DNA of 64,000 nt, taken from Ancistrus triradiatus (lineage: Eukaryota; Chordata; Actinopteri; Siluriformes; Loricariidae). The stretch spans positions 81,037-145,036 of the forward strand of contig JAJAGP010001966.1 in assembly GCA_025084515.1 (NCBI GenBank). The letters are read 5' to 3'. This document shows positions 54,421-64,000 of this stretch, in pieces. The notes beneath the pieces were generated by a model. It did no database searches. It had not been told where the DNA came from and saw nothing but the letters and a program-made list of their open reading frames with translations. Position 1 is the first letter of the stretch. The number at the start of each line of letters is the position of its first letter. Position numbers and translations under genes: made by a program.

Positions 54421-57004
54421 GTACTGTGGGTAGTAAACTATGAATATGGGCTGGATGTTTGCTAAAACATGCCTTAACCATTTGCAAGTTATTTGCCAAT
54501 ACCCCCTAGGGGGAAACTTGAAATATGATGTAATATTAGAAAATAATCCTTTTTACTTTGTATTGTTAGGCAGTTTCTTACAGAATTCTGTCTGTTGTTT
54601 TTCCATAGCCTACTTTGACTTTTGTTGGACTGCTACCATATCTGACATCCAGATTACATATTTACAAATTGACAATAAAGCTTAGTGGAAAAGGGGGATA
54701 CAAATTTATGTGAGGAGTAAACAGTCACACGAAATAATATGTAACGTTTAAAAATGCTAGGTATCCAAATGATTACAAATTAACTCTGTTACAAATCTAA
54801 CTCTATGCTCCTTTCCACGCTCATGGAATGAAATAAAATACAATACTGAGAAGGACAGATTGCAGTCAGGATTAGTACATCACTTAAACATAGCCAGCTG
54901 TTGAGTCAAAGGAACAAGGCCTGATTGATTATGACACATAAGATCATTCAGAAAGGCCCTTTTATCCCTAAGAGCCCTGACATTTAAAAGAGCCATATCA
55001 AGTCATTTGGGACTGACTTTCCTAATACAAGGCACGAGTGCTAAACAAAGCAGATCCAGCTGTTCTTAATACTGTTTACTTTACTTTCACCTTATCTACT
55101 AGATAGTACTGCTTGAATTTTCCCTACCCATTATTGACATTAAACATGCCTTATAATTTCTGCTTGTAGTTACTGACATTATTTAATGACAGTCAGGGAT
55201 GAAGTGGACACATTATGTGCCCAGATAACTAAAGAAAATGAAAATGAGATAAGTGAAGTATTTCTGCGGAACTTCAGGCTTTTGTCGGGTCATTAATTCC
55301 AACACAGGTGACAAGGGTTCCATACAGGTGATTCCTAAGGCTTTAGTTGGCGTATTGTACAAAATTAATCACTTTAGCTCCAGGGAAGCAGAAGACATTA
55401 AAACTGAAATCCAACAGCGTATCAGGGTTGCACACAATTGAGTCTCCAATTATGCCAGTACACACGTTGTCCTAAGTCGAAATAATGAAGATCCCAGCAA
55501 GCGTAAACCCTCGGACCTGTTCAGTGACATGAGTTCAGGATGTGTTGAAGGCCATGTGTTCTACTGCCATTATTGTTCCAGACAGATGAATTCATTCAGC
55601 CATTTATGCAAGGTCGCTAGGACAGTGCTACATTTCCACAATTCTGAAATAATACAGTATTTAAGCAATGATACACGAGAAGGAGTGCTATAACGTGCCC
55701 TCGTTCCTACAACCCCAGCACACCAGTGCCAATATCTCATGTTATATCGCACAAACCTTGAGTGTATTATTGTGATTATTCCACAGTTCCTTTATCACTG
55801 TAAAAAATTATTGTTCATCAGCATTCCATGAGGTAAAATAGTTCCACTCCATCAGTGACCCCACTGCTAAAACCATCTTCATCAGACTATGCCCTTCCAT
55901 AACAGTCGAGGAACATAGTTTCCCAATAATTGTTTATTATACAGACAATAAACACAAATATAATGATTGATACGTTTTAATTTATAAAAAAGAGTTTGTT
56001 TACATTCAGTGAATAAAATGGGTCTGATTTTTAAGGCAAGCTGTTATTATTCTACAAACAGCAGAAAAACTGAGTGAGATCCCAGTGTGAACGAAAGAGT
56101 AGGAATCAGTTATGATTTCCATTACTTGAGATTATAAAATTGGAAGTTGACGTAAATGTTAATATTATTAATCAGAAATGTAAAGGCAGAGTTATACAGA
56201 ATCAACAGCTGCATTGGGCAAAGAGCTGGACAGAGCAGATACATGAATGAACCGCCGATCAGCCATGGATGGTGTTTAATGAAAGATGCATAGTTTATAC
56301 CAGTAAACAACATTTTGAAGAAAATAAGCAATAACACAGGTGACCGAACCAATGAATCTCTCCCTTTAGATTCATGACTGATCCATAACTGTGTAGAAGC
56401 TGTAATAAAACTGACTTCAGTGGAGTTGCTCTTCAGCTGAGGTTCAAATACATTGAGATCCCTTTCCAGAGCATCCAAATCATTGCAGCCTGGTCATCAA
56501 AAGCTTCCAAATTTAACATTTTCATAACTAGTAGATTTTATAAACCTCACTGTAATTCATTTTACTTGTATAATTATAAAGTTGCTGCTTTGTTATGCTG
56601 GCGTCATTGCTGGGTTATGGGAGTATGTGGCAGAGTAGTACTTCTAGAGTGCCATTAAACTGTGGGGTCGGAACGAACTGTGGTATAATAATTTATAATG
56701 TAAGATATAAAAGTGTACAATAACTTGAAGACAATTGCACGTAACCATTTCTATCATTCCGTCATTTTGATTTTTTTTTCTTATGTTAGCAGAGTATTGT
56801 CTCATATTTTAGCAAATATGAGGGGTTATTGCATTGCATGATGTCTCATTGTCTGAGGTTGTGCTAAATCTGAAAATAAACAATGTCCAGGTTTGAAATT
56901 TCTCATTCAAGCTCTGCTTTTCTCTCTTTAAACATAAACACTAAAATCTTTTAACTTTTTGGTTATAGAAACATGTAATTCCCTGGAAATATTATGCTGG
57001 ACAA
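54421..57004. other. No recognised gene
   Basis: 2.6 kb without recognised repeats. Frames such as 55253-55441 plus and 56122-56478 minus (118 codons, partly hydrophobic) have no family resemblance that I can name. The sequence is AT-rich, and I would not call them genes without transcript support. Confidence 0.45.
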
Positions 57005-57165
57005 ATCAGTTTTGAGTCTTGGTCCTCTTAACGCGTATTCCTCATAGGGAGTTTTAGTTGCCACCATCACCCTAGACTTGTTCATTAATATTTCTTTATA
57101 ATGCCGGTTTGTTCTAGTGTAAAATATGTCATGAAAACACATATGACTTGAACCGAATTGAACAT
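57005..57165 (+). repeat. Diverged copy of the 50.9 kb dispersed repeat (3' part)
   Basis: GTTTTGAGTCTTGGTCCTC, GGGAGTTTTAGTTGCCACCA and CACCCTAGACTTGTTCATTA follow the order TTTTTGAGTCTTGGTTCCTC, TTTTCCTTGCCACTGTCGCC, GCTTGCTC seen at 51.3-51.4 kb, ending in a TGACTTGAACCGAATTGAAC tail. Confidence 0.6.
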
Positions 57166-57399
57166 GCTCAATTCCTCAATGTAGGTCTTAAATGTAAATG
57201 TGTAATTGTTTTACAAAGACTGAAGGAAGTTGTGTTCTTGTCCTAGGTTTAGAAGTAATAACGATGAAATATAATTAAATATAACTGAAATTGTTTCCTG
57301 ACTGAGACAAAATGTTTTTAAATATGGTGACCATCCACCTTTGGTTAGTCTTGTGTCAACCCAGGACTAAATTAAATCACCATTTTTAGTGGTGTGGGA

Positions 57400-57680
57400 A
57401 TATGAATAAGTATCATGCACCAGCAGTAACAACACAAGAGCAGAGAAGCCAATTAATTACAGCTTAAAGTGTGACAGAATCTGAGGTTTCCTTTGACACA
57501 GTTGTAACACAGTGTAATGAGTTCTTTCAGAGACACTGAACTTTTTCTCTTTGATAGGGAACAGGAGTCACCTGCGGGTATATAGAAGCTCCATTCATAG
57601 CTTGTTAGACCAAAAAGAAGGTGAGAGTTGAAACTTAATTAGGTGGCGTATGCATAATTCCCTCCCATCCACTACAATGA
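57400..57680. other. Candidate conserved non-coding element
   Basis: A repeat-free stretch with CCAATTAATTACAGCTTAAA (about 57448), TTGACACAGTTGTAACAC, and ACTTAATTAGGTGGCGTATG then CATAATTCCC (about 57632-57661). It has homeodomain-like and octamer-like words and no open frame. Texture-based only. Confidence 0.22.
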
Positions 57681-58173
57681 AACAACAGGGAATTCACAGT
57701 ATGCAATACTATTAAACAGAACATAAATGAGGCAGTCCTCTCTCTGGATATGTATGGTTACTGTAGAGTCTGTTTGAGAAAACACAGGAACCGTGCCATG
57801 CACAGAATCTACAAAATGCTATACATTATCTTAAAAAATGCATAATTAGATATTACAATAGATTAGAATAAATCCCTACTATGACAGACATTGAGACAGG
57901 ATTATATTCATTCAGATGTTTTACAAGCTGTCAGCAATCACAGTGATATTACTACACCAGGCTCTTGGATGAAATCCCATCTAGTATTAATTTAATCTAA
58001 TTTAATTAAACAGCAGTGCTGATTAATTACTTTGTTTCAATGCTGTGCACTGACTAAGCATTGGTAATGCTGTGTTGAGCTTTTTTGTGTCAATATCATG
58101 TATACAACTTCAAATAAGAAAAAGTTAGGATGGTGTGAGGAAAAAAAAGAAAAACCTCCAAACAAACAAACTT

Positions 58174-58245
58174 CCATTCCTGCATTTCATGCCTGCAACT
58201 CATTAAAAAAAAAACCTTCCTGAAATCTGTGAAATGCAGGAATGG
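58174..58245. repeat. Inverted repeat, 16-bp perfect arms, 40-bp loop
   Basis: CCATTCCTGCATTTCA (58174-58189) pairs exactly with 58230-58245. It lies within the T6-type element, so it may be part of that family's internal structure. At 72 bases overall it has a size near that of a short hairpin RNA, but the A-rich loop argues against a miRNA. Confidence 0.9.
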
Positions 58246-58313
58246 ATGTATATTGGCAAATGAAATGAAGCTGACCACCAAAAAAAAAAAAACACTGGGC
58301 TCATATACTAGCG

Positions 58314-58385
58314 TCCCATATGGTCTAGCGGTTAGGGTTCCTGGTTTTCACCCAGGTGGCCCGGGTTCATGTCCCGGTATGGGAA
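58314..58385 (+). tRNA. tRNA-Glu (anticodon TTC), probably a pseudogene
   Basis: A 72-base cloverleaf without intron. The acceptor stem TCCCATA pairs with TATGGGA. The anticodon stem CCTGG/CCAGG encloses loop TTTTCAC, anticodon TTC. The T-stem CCGGG/CCCGG encloses loop TTCATGT. Box A (TGGTCTAGCGG) is intact. In box B the almost invariant A58 is T (GGTTCATGTCC), and A24 of the D-stem is G. The stems are otherwise perfect, which shows recent origin from a real tRNA-Glu gene, but the T-loop change should impair both folding and TFIIIC binding. A T-rich terminator (CTTTAT) is not a clean T run. It sits 11 bp before a SINE-A head. Confidence 0.9.
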
Positions 58386-58396
58386 GACCTCTTTAT

Positions 58397-58596
58397 GGGA
58401 CTGTGGTGGCCTAGTGGTTAAGGTACTAGACTCTGGACCAGAAGGTCCAGGGTTCAAATCCCACCTCAGCCAAGCTACCACTGTTGGGTCCTTGAGCAAG
58501 GCCCTTAATCCACAACTGCTTGGACTGTAAGACTTTATGAATTGTAAGTCGCTCTGGATAAGGGCGTCTGCTAAATGCTGTAAATGTAAATGTAAA
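58397..58596 (+). mobile_element. SINE-A copy, full length
   Basis: Head GGGACTGTGGTGGCCTAGTG, box A TGGCCTAGTGG and box B GGTTCAAATCC both match the pol III consensus. Body CCACTGTTGGGTCCTTGAGC, tail TCGCTCTGGATAAGGGCGTC and (TAAATG)n. This is the cleanest SINE-A copy here, so it would be the best candidate for a recent insertion. Confidence 0.95.
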
Positions 58597-58692
58597 ATAT
58601 ACTGTCTGCAATGAAATAAAATTCAAAGTAAATGTATGACACATTCGTTTCATTTTGCACACTGTCCCAACTATTTCTGGTTTTGTGAGGTA

Positions 58693-59819
58693 CCTCCATG
58701 TGTAAACCATCTCTAACACGAGGTATACAAAGTAGTAAGAGCCAGAGTGTTTTCATCATTTTTCCCAACCAGCTGTCATTCTTGGCCTTGTCTGTAGAAC
58801 GCAGATGCTCATCAGAGCTTTCTCGATGTTCACAGTACACAGATAATCTATTATACACAAATGCTCATATGTTATTTCATACCGCACATAATTCTACACA
58901 TAATCTCTGCTCATAAGTCTCTACAATAAAACAAAGTATCCAAAAAGCGAATACCGTCTGAAATCACTGTACATAGTGCTGTTTATGCTGGCATTGTAAA
59001 AAATATATCATGATGATGAGCACAAAACACACGAGTGACCATTCTGAACTACTATATTGTCATTGCCTCCTAATAGAGACAAACATGATTAACCAAGTAT
59101 GTAGGATCAAGCAGTATCATTTCTAGAAGCAACTATTATCCACATCAATCTGTTAGAGAATGAGATGTACAGACACCATTAGAGAACCATGATAGATAGA
59201 TTGAAGAATGCTTGGGAAAGACACGCTGATAACGAAGATGAGATGTGTGAACCACTGATTAAATGTTAAAGCAGCTTTACAGAGATAAAGAGTAAGATTA
59301 ATTCAAAATTGATTGATTTAATAGGAAGCAATACAATTTAGGAAAAAAAGTCCAGCAGACATAGGAACTTGGAGATTAGGGGTAAATGCCACATTGATAA
59401 AACGAGTAATGAGCAAAAAAGCCTCATTCACTTGTTAGGTAGGCTGGTGGAGCAGTTAATGGAGTACATCTATTGTGCATTAATGAAACTCAGTGGACTT
59501 ACGAAAGAAAAGTCCTTCATGAACCAGGCAGTAGCTAAAACATGGGGAAGATGACTCTCAGCTGCAAATGGAGAGCAAGTCCGGTATTTTTGCATATTAA
59601 TGGTTACATTTCGAAAGTGGTGCTTTTAGCGTTGCGCGACTTGAGGATGAGTAATGCAGTCACTATATGTTCGCTTCCATGCAAGAAGCAGAATTTAAAT
59701 GACATTTTCAAATGAATAAATGCATTTCCTTAAAATAGGGCACTTTGGATAGTGGAAAACCTTTCCAATAATGGTGATCTGGTAAAGACAAGCTATCACA
59801 AGTCAATTATCCACCCAGC
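58693..59819. other. No recognised feature
   Basis: AT-rich DNA. A short AAAGCAGCTTTACAGAGATA at 59269 recalls the end of a dispersed fish repeat, but too little is present for a call. Confidence 0.45.
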
Positions 59820-60240
59820 AAAGTCCCCCATATTAATAAGACAAACTAGTCCCCAGTGATGTGTCAGCCACTTCCAGAGAGAGAGGAGTTTTAACAAAGG
59901 CAAACTCGGTGAGGTAGCAGCAGAATTCCAAAGCTAATCTATCCAAAAATGGCTCCCCTACCACCTAATTCTGCTCTTCATCTCATCTGCCACCTTCCCG
60001 TCTCACCTGCTGCTAAACAAAAGCAAAAACCGCTGCAAATGAGCTCCCTGTGTGACTGTAGGCAGCGGCGCCAGCCCATGCCCGTGCCTCATCTGCATAA
60101 GCAGTATAATATTCCTGCCGCTCCCTGGCACTCAGCTTTCATTTAGAGGGTAAGAAGATCGACTGAAGTGATGTGGTGTTGCCTCTGTGTCTCAGCTCCC
60201 TATTGTTAGCCAGATCACCTAAGTGCCGGCTCCAAAAACA
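59820..60240. other. Candidate conserved non-coding element
   Basis: A repeat-free, relatively GC-rich stretch amid AT-rich DNA, with GGCAGCGGCGCCAGCCCATG (about 60061), CCTCATCTGCATAAGCAG (octamer-like TCTGCATAA, about 60087) and AACAAAGGCAAACTCGGTGA (SOX-like AACAAAG, about 59895). No convincing open frame on either strand (65 codons at 59949-60146 without a family). It may be an enhancer or a non-coding exon. Confidence 0.3.
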
Positions 60241-60469
60241 GGCATTCACATCCTCCAAACAAATACTTTAGAGATTACATATATTTTAGCTTTCAAGATA
60301 AGTTCGCACACTTCACAATGTCCAGTGTAAGCCGAAAGTGTAAATTTGTACGTTTATGTATGCCTCCCTTCCTCACTAGTCCACTACGATGCTAGAATAG
60401 AGTCGGTCTTCAGCATTTAGAATTACCTCGGGTAACCTTGTCATTAGAACTAACCATCAACACACGGAA
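60241..60469. other. No recognised feature
   Basis: Short unassigned stretch between two candidate regulatory segments. Confidence 0.35.
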
Positions 60470-60720
60470 GGCAGCATCAGGTGGACAATGAAATTAGCAT
60501 GTGAGGCGTTTTTCCCCTTTTGCTTAAGCACAAACATTTTGCCATGACATTATAAGCGCTATTTAAATGTCAGGAGATAACGCTGGAATCTAATCCTCAG
60601 CAAGCAGTCAATGAAGGTTAATTAACACTGCATAGTACAGGGGACTGTAAGAGGGTTGTAATTAAATGGCCAAAGGAATTTTAGCCCTCTAGTGAACAGT
60701 CATATCTGCTTCCATCTCTA
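60470..60720. other. Candidate conserved non-coding element
   Basis: Repeat-free, with homeodomain-type cores TTAATTAA (about 60618) and TAATTAAATGG (about 60659), and CAGGAGATAACGCTGGAATC (GATA-like). No open frame. Together with the segment at 59.8-60.2 kb it forms a roughly 900-bp repeat-free block, unusual for this window. Confidence 0.28.
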
Positions 60721-60891
60721 AACTGAGTTTCACTTATAGCAAGTGGTTCTCAAAAGCACTCCTGGGACCTCCATTCAATGCACTTTTTATGTTCTGCTCA
60801 AACCTACCTGAAACAGCTCAGGAAGCGCCTGATGGATACCTGTGCTGAGTAAGATGTGACAGGAAAAAAACTTGAAGTGTATTGGCTAAGA

Positions 60892-61035
60892 TGGACAGTG
60901 GTTGCTCAGTGGTTGAGCATCTTTACCAATAATCGGCAGACTGTGAGACATTTCAGCTTTGCCACGTTGGTAGTGTTGGGCTCTTGAGCAAGATCTCAAC
61001 TGTAAACTTGAAAGTTGCTGTAATGTAAGTGTAAT
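60892..61035 (+). mobile_element. Old SINE-A-like copy
   Basis: GGTTGCTCAGTGGTTGAGCA (head with box A TTGCTCAGTGG), GTAGTGTTGGGCTCTTGAGC (body) and AAGTTGCTGTAATGTAAGTG (tail region) follow the order of SINE-A with many changes. The tail motif CGCTCTGGATAAG is lost. Confidence 0.65.
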
Positions 61036-61194
61036 ATCTAGAATAAAATATTACACTAGGCAGATTCACATCAGAAATAAGACTGTTTAAGTTGTACTAT
61101 AATACAGTGATTGTTAATGCATGCTTACTGGGTATTTTATTCATGTAATGTATTTGTACAAGGTATCTATCAGTTTTTATAGCGGAGTATACAA

Positions 61195-61330
61195 CAGTAA
61201 ATTGTCACAAAGCAGCTTTGGAGAGATCCTGGTCTAAAACCACTAATGATCACCCCTAGATAATAACAGGCTTCAGACAGACTTCTGAAATGTCATGAGG
61301 AAGAAGACACATGGGGCAGCACAGAATGCA
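61195..61330 (-). repeat. Possible diverged dispersed repeat
   Basis: GTCACAAAGCAGCTTTGGAG followed by ATCCTGGTCTAAAACC recalls the minus-strand version of the fish repeat whose tail is AAAGCTGCTTTG (compare 51.4 kb). The evidence is short and the call weak. Confidence 0.3.
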
Positions 61331-62980
61331 TTTGCAACATTTGACAGTTATTAAACATGACCCAATTAATCTAAAGAATCAATCAGTAGTTAAGACAGAA
61401 TAGTAATGAAGATTCATTAACAAAGTTCAGTCCATGACAAATTTCATTAGTATTAGACACGACTTTGCAATTATGAAAGAGAGTGATCAGTATGAGCATG
61501 AAGTGTACTGGTAAGAACTTGGCTTTGAACATGATTCTCTCCTGCATTCAGGTTAAATAGGTCCAGCTCTAGCAGAAATGGTATTAAAGAGTAAGCCTAG
61601 TGATGCACAGTGTGGGTTCTGGTGTGGGAGACTCAAATTTCACACCAGGCTCAAGGTTTCTGCCTGATATAGCTGAGACAGATATAGAAACAGCAAGGCA
61701 TTACAGATTAATGAGCTGTTGAACTGTGTAGCCAGTGTCACCTTTTCCGCTCAGCCTGAGGTCATCAAAACACTGCAATTGCTTTGAAGTTCACACTTGT
61801 TGACATCTGCAGCCTCGACAGCAAGAATGCAACAAAGTCATAACCAGGAGTTCGGCCCCAAGCTGGGACTCACAGCATATGTTTGCCGTCCTGCTCCAAA
61901 ATGCGCTGCATTATTGACATCCCTTTATTGTGTTATTCTGAACATTTCAACCCCTACCAACCCAGAGCGGAGGCGTGGAAGACGTGTTAGACACGGGATA
62001 TAGCACACAAAGCTGAACAATATCGCTCAGTTCAGGTTATGCCACAAATATACCATTACTCTAAACATGGTCTAAAACAGGGGATATGATTCATTACAAG
62101 TTCCTCAGAAAAAAGTATGGTTCAAGAGTGGCACAGTTGCATCTGTCCTATAACAATGGTAGTAGGAAATAGTAACACTGTCTTGTTGAATGTCTAAGAT
62201 ATAATCATCCTAATCAAGCCATATTGGGAAAGGACACTGAGTAAAATATGCATTGACTTAGCATTGCACTGGAAAAGTACCTTTGACCAAAATATATAAC
62301 TACAATTATTATATTATTATATTATTATATTAACAAAAATGTAATTATTGGATTAAATATATACATTTCTGCTTGAAAAATTATGTTGCATTTATCTATG
62401 CTTTTCTGGTATTCACATGCCTAAAATGCAGAGATATTTAAAAAAGGCTAATTCATTTGAAAAGGAAGGATGCTTTAAGAAAATGTAGTTATACTGTATA
62501 TATATAAAACAACTGCAAGTCTATTTCATAAGACAATGCAACCTGTACCTGTCTGGAAACCTTTGCTAAAACCTCATTTTGAGCATCTGCTTCTGTTTCC
62601 ATCAAATCCTTGAAAAGGCCTTTTCCTGCTCCTATCACAAAGACATGACAATTCGAGCTTAATTGTGTGCTATCTGCTGTGAAGTGGCGTATTATTAAGG
62701 AAAGCCTGGGAGGGTTCAAAATGCAATTACATAATAGAACAAGGGGGAATAGTAACAGTAAGAGGGATACAGGCTTTAGAGGTGTTCAAAGAAATAGCAC
62801 AAACAGCCAAATTATCCAGCTACACTGTCAAACCCCAGGACAAATTAGCAATATAAAACAATAAAACTGCCAAATCTTTATCCAGTTGTTTTAGTCACTG
62901 TGCTACAAAAGGTCATCACTGCTGTATTTGCTTTCATATACAGTACAATTTGAAGGAAGCAAAAAAAAAAATACTATATA
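61331..62980. other. No gene; one (ATT)n tract
   Basis: AT-rich DNA. A TTA/ATT trinucleotide tract lies at 62305-62332. Frames such as 61797-62003 plus and 62489-62719 minus show no domain. Confidence 0.5.
62305..62332. repeat. (ATTATT)n tract
   Basis: An imperfect ATT/TTA repeat of about 28 bp. Confidence 0.85.
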
Positions 62981-64000
62981 CAGTGGTGCTTGAAAGTTTG
63001 GGAACCGTTTAGAATTTTCTCTATTTCTGTATAAATATGACCTAAAACATCATCAGAAGTCCTAAAAGTAAATAAAGAGAACCCAGTTAAACGAATGAGA
63101 CAAAAATATTATATTTGTTTATTTATTTACTGAGGAATATGATCCAATATTACATATTAGTGAGTGGAAAAAGTAAATGAACCTTTGCTTTCAGTATCTG
63201 GTGTGACCTCCCTCTGCAGCAACAAATGTTTCCTGTAACTGTTGATCAGTCCTGCACACCGGCTTGGAGGAATTTTAGCTCATTCCTCCATACAGAACAG
63301 CTTCAGCTCTGGGATGTTGGTGGGTTTCCTCACATTAGCTGCTCGCTTCAGGTCCTTCCACAACATTCCGATTGGATTAAGGTCAGGACTTTGACTTGGC
63401 CATTCCAAAACATGAACTTTATTCTTCTTTAACCATTCTTTGGTAGAACGACTTGTGTGCTTAGGGTCGTTGTCTTGCTGCATGACCCACCTTCTCTTGA
63501 GATTCAGTTCATGGACAGATGTCCTGACATTCTCCTTTGGAATTCTCTGATATAATTCAGAATTCATTGTTTCATAAATGATAGTAAGCCGTCCTGCTCC
63601 AGATGCAGCAAAACAGGCCCAAACCATGATACTGCCACCACCATGTTTCACAGATGGGATAAGGTTCTTGTGCTGGAATGCAGTGTTTTCCTTTCTCCAA
63701 ACATAATGCTTTTCTTTTAAACCAAAAAGTATTATTTTGGTCTCATCGATCCACAAAACATTCTTCCAATAGCCTTCTGGTTTGTCCACGTGATCTTTAG
63801 CAAACTGCAGACGAGCAGCAATGTACTTTATGGAGAGCAGTGGCTTTCTCCTTGTAACCCTGCCATGCACACCATTGTTGTTCAGTGTTCTTCTGATAGT
63901 GGACTCATGAACATTAACATTAGCCAATGTGAGAGAGGCCTTCAGTTGCTTAGAAGTTACCCTGGGGTCCTTTGTGACCTCACCAACTATTTCACGCCTT
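62981..64000 (-). mobile_element. Tc1-like transposon, family T1, copy 5 (runs off the window)
   Basis: Left end CAGTGGTGCTTGAAAGTTTG after TATA (TA at 62979-62980). The inverted-repeat interior is GTTAAACGAATGAGACAAAA and TTACATATTAGTGAGTGGAA. The right part lies beyond 64000. It is the best match to the T1 terminal consensus among the five copies. Confidence 0.94.
63191..64000 (-). pseudogene. Tc1-like transposase (family T1, copy 5), longest open frame, catalytic Glu lost
   Basis: From the window edge the frame is open without a break to TGA at 63280-63282, about 240 codons: RREIVGEVTKDPRVTSKQLK, VHESTIRRTLNNNGVHGRVT (second HTH), VDKPEGYWKNVLWIDETK (first catalytic Asp), GGGSIMVWACFAASGAGRL, MQQDNDPKHTSRSTKEWL (second Asp) and SPDLNPIGMLWKDLK. 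In the last motif the catalytic Glu has become Gly (about 63370). The stop at 63280 replaces the conserved Trp, and family-like tail sequence continues to 63191. The N-terminal 70 or so residues lie outside the window. The reading frame is intact, but the DDE triad is not, so the enzyme would be inactive. Confidence 0.93.

Larger units (their letters stand above)
58103..58692. mobile_element. T6-type non-autonomous element holding a tRNA-like gene and a SINE
   Basis: The left end is TACAACTTCAAATAAGAAAA at 58103, then AAGTTAGGATGGTGTG. The right end is CACACTGTCCCAACTATTTC then TGGTTTTGTGAGGTA, ending near 58692. The inner right part (CTGTCTGCAATGAAATAAAA, TCAAAGTAAATGTATGAC) is the same as in the T6 copy at 30.4 kb. 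Removing the tRNA-like gene and SINE-A leaves a MITE of about 300 bp. No coding sequence. Confidence 0.75.

Noticed and set aside
56122..56478. 118-codon minus-strand frame with hydrophobic segments
   Set aside because: The composition follows the AT-rich DNA (many Phe, Ile, Leu, Asn). No recognisable family or signal peptide context.
1..64000. CRISPR array, bacterial operon or phage system
   Set aside because: No regularly spaced direct repeats with unique spacers and no compact coding. All content fits a fish nuclear genome.

Overview
The window looks like intergenic or intronic DNA from a teleost fish. It carries many Tc1/mariner DNA transposons, teleost-type tRNA-derived SINEs with an L2-like tail, 5'-truncated LINEs, and AC/AT microsatellites in an AT-rich background. 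A catfish or other otophysan would fit the Tc1 load, but the sequence alone does not settle the species. I found no host protein-coding gene that I can defend. Every open reading frame with a recognisable product belongs to a broken transposase or reverse transcriptase. No operons, CRISPR arrays, phages or bacterial systems are present.

Mobile elements: by summing my intervals, Tc1/mariner-type sequence covers about 18-19 kb, roughly 29% of the window. I call the families T1 to T6. T1 has ends starting CAGTGGTGCTTGAAAG; copies lie at 11.6, 35.1, 39.1, 43.9 and 63.0 kb, with a fragment at 40.9 kb. T2 has ends CAGTGGGGCAAAAAAG-like; copies at 3.3 and 46.6 kb. T3 is one copy at 7.3 kb. T4 has ends CTGGCCACTTTATTAGG-like; copies at 13.2 and 20.8 kb. 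T5 is at 21.4 kb. T6 has ends TACAACC...AAAAAGTTGGGAC; copies at 30.4, 32.9 and 58.1 kb. Older Tc1 relics lie at 8.8, 15.7, 16.6, 25.9, 27.1, 32.4 and 53.4 kb, and a fold-back MITE at 9.2-10.0 kb. All transposase copies are disabled by frameshifts, stops, deletions or loss of catalytic residues.

Retroelements: two SINE families recur. SINE-A ends in (TAAATG)n after a CGCTCTGGATAAGGGCGTC motif and has clear A and B boxes. SINE-B is the fish repeat containing TTTGGACTGTGGGAGGAAAC. LINE remnants are at 1.6, 25.2, 30.1, 41.1 and 49.4 kb. Two possible solo LTRs are at 29.7 and 38.3 kb.

Other structure: a 347-base stretch of pure A and C at 1.2-1.5 kb, several dinucleotide arrays, near-perfect hairpins at 45.0, 54.0 and 58.2 kb, and one tRNA-Glu(TTC)-like gene at 58.3 kb with a defective T-loop. 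The stretches at 34.4, 38.6, 52.0-52.7, 57.4 and 59.8-60.7 kb are free of recognised repeats and are candidates for conserved non-coding (enhancer-like) DNA, which needs alignment to test. The most informative observations are the shared premature stop in the transposases, the inverted SINE tail at 40.7 kb, the nested insertions at 9.2, 27.1 and 58.1 kb, and the A/C-only minisatellite.
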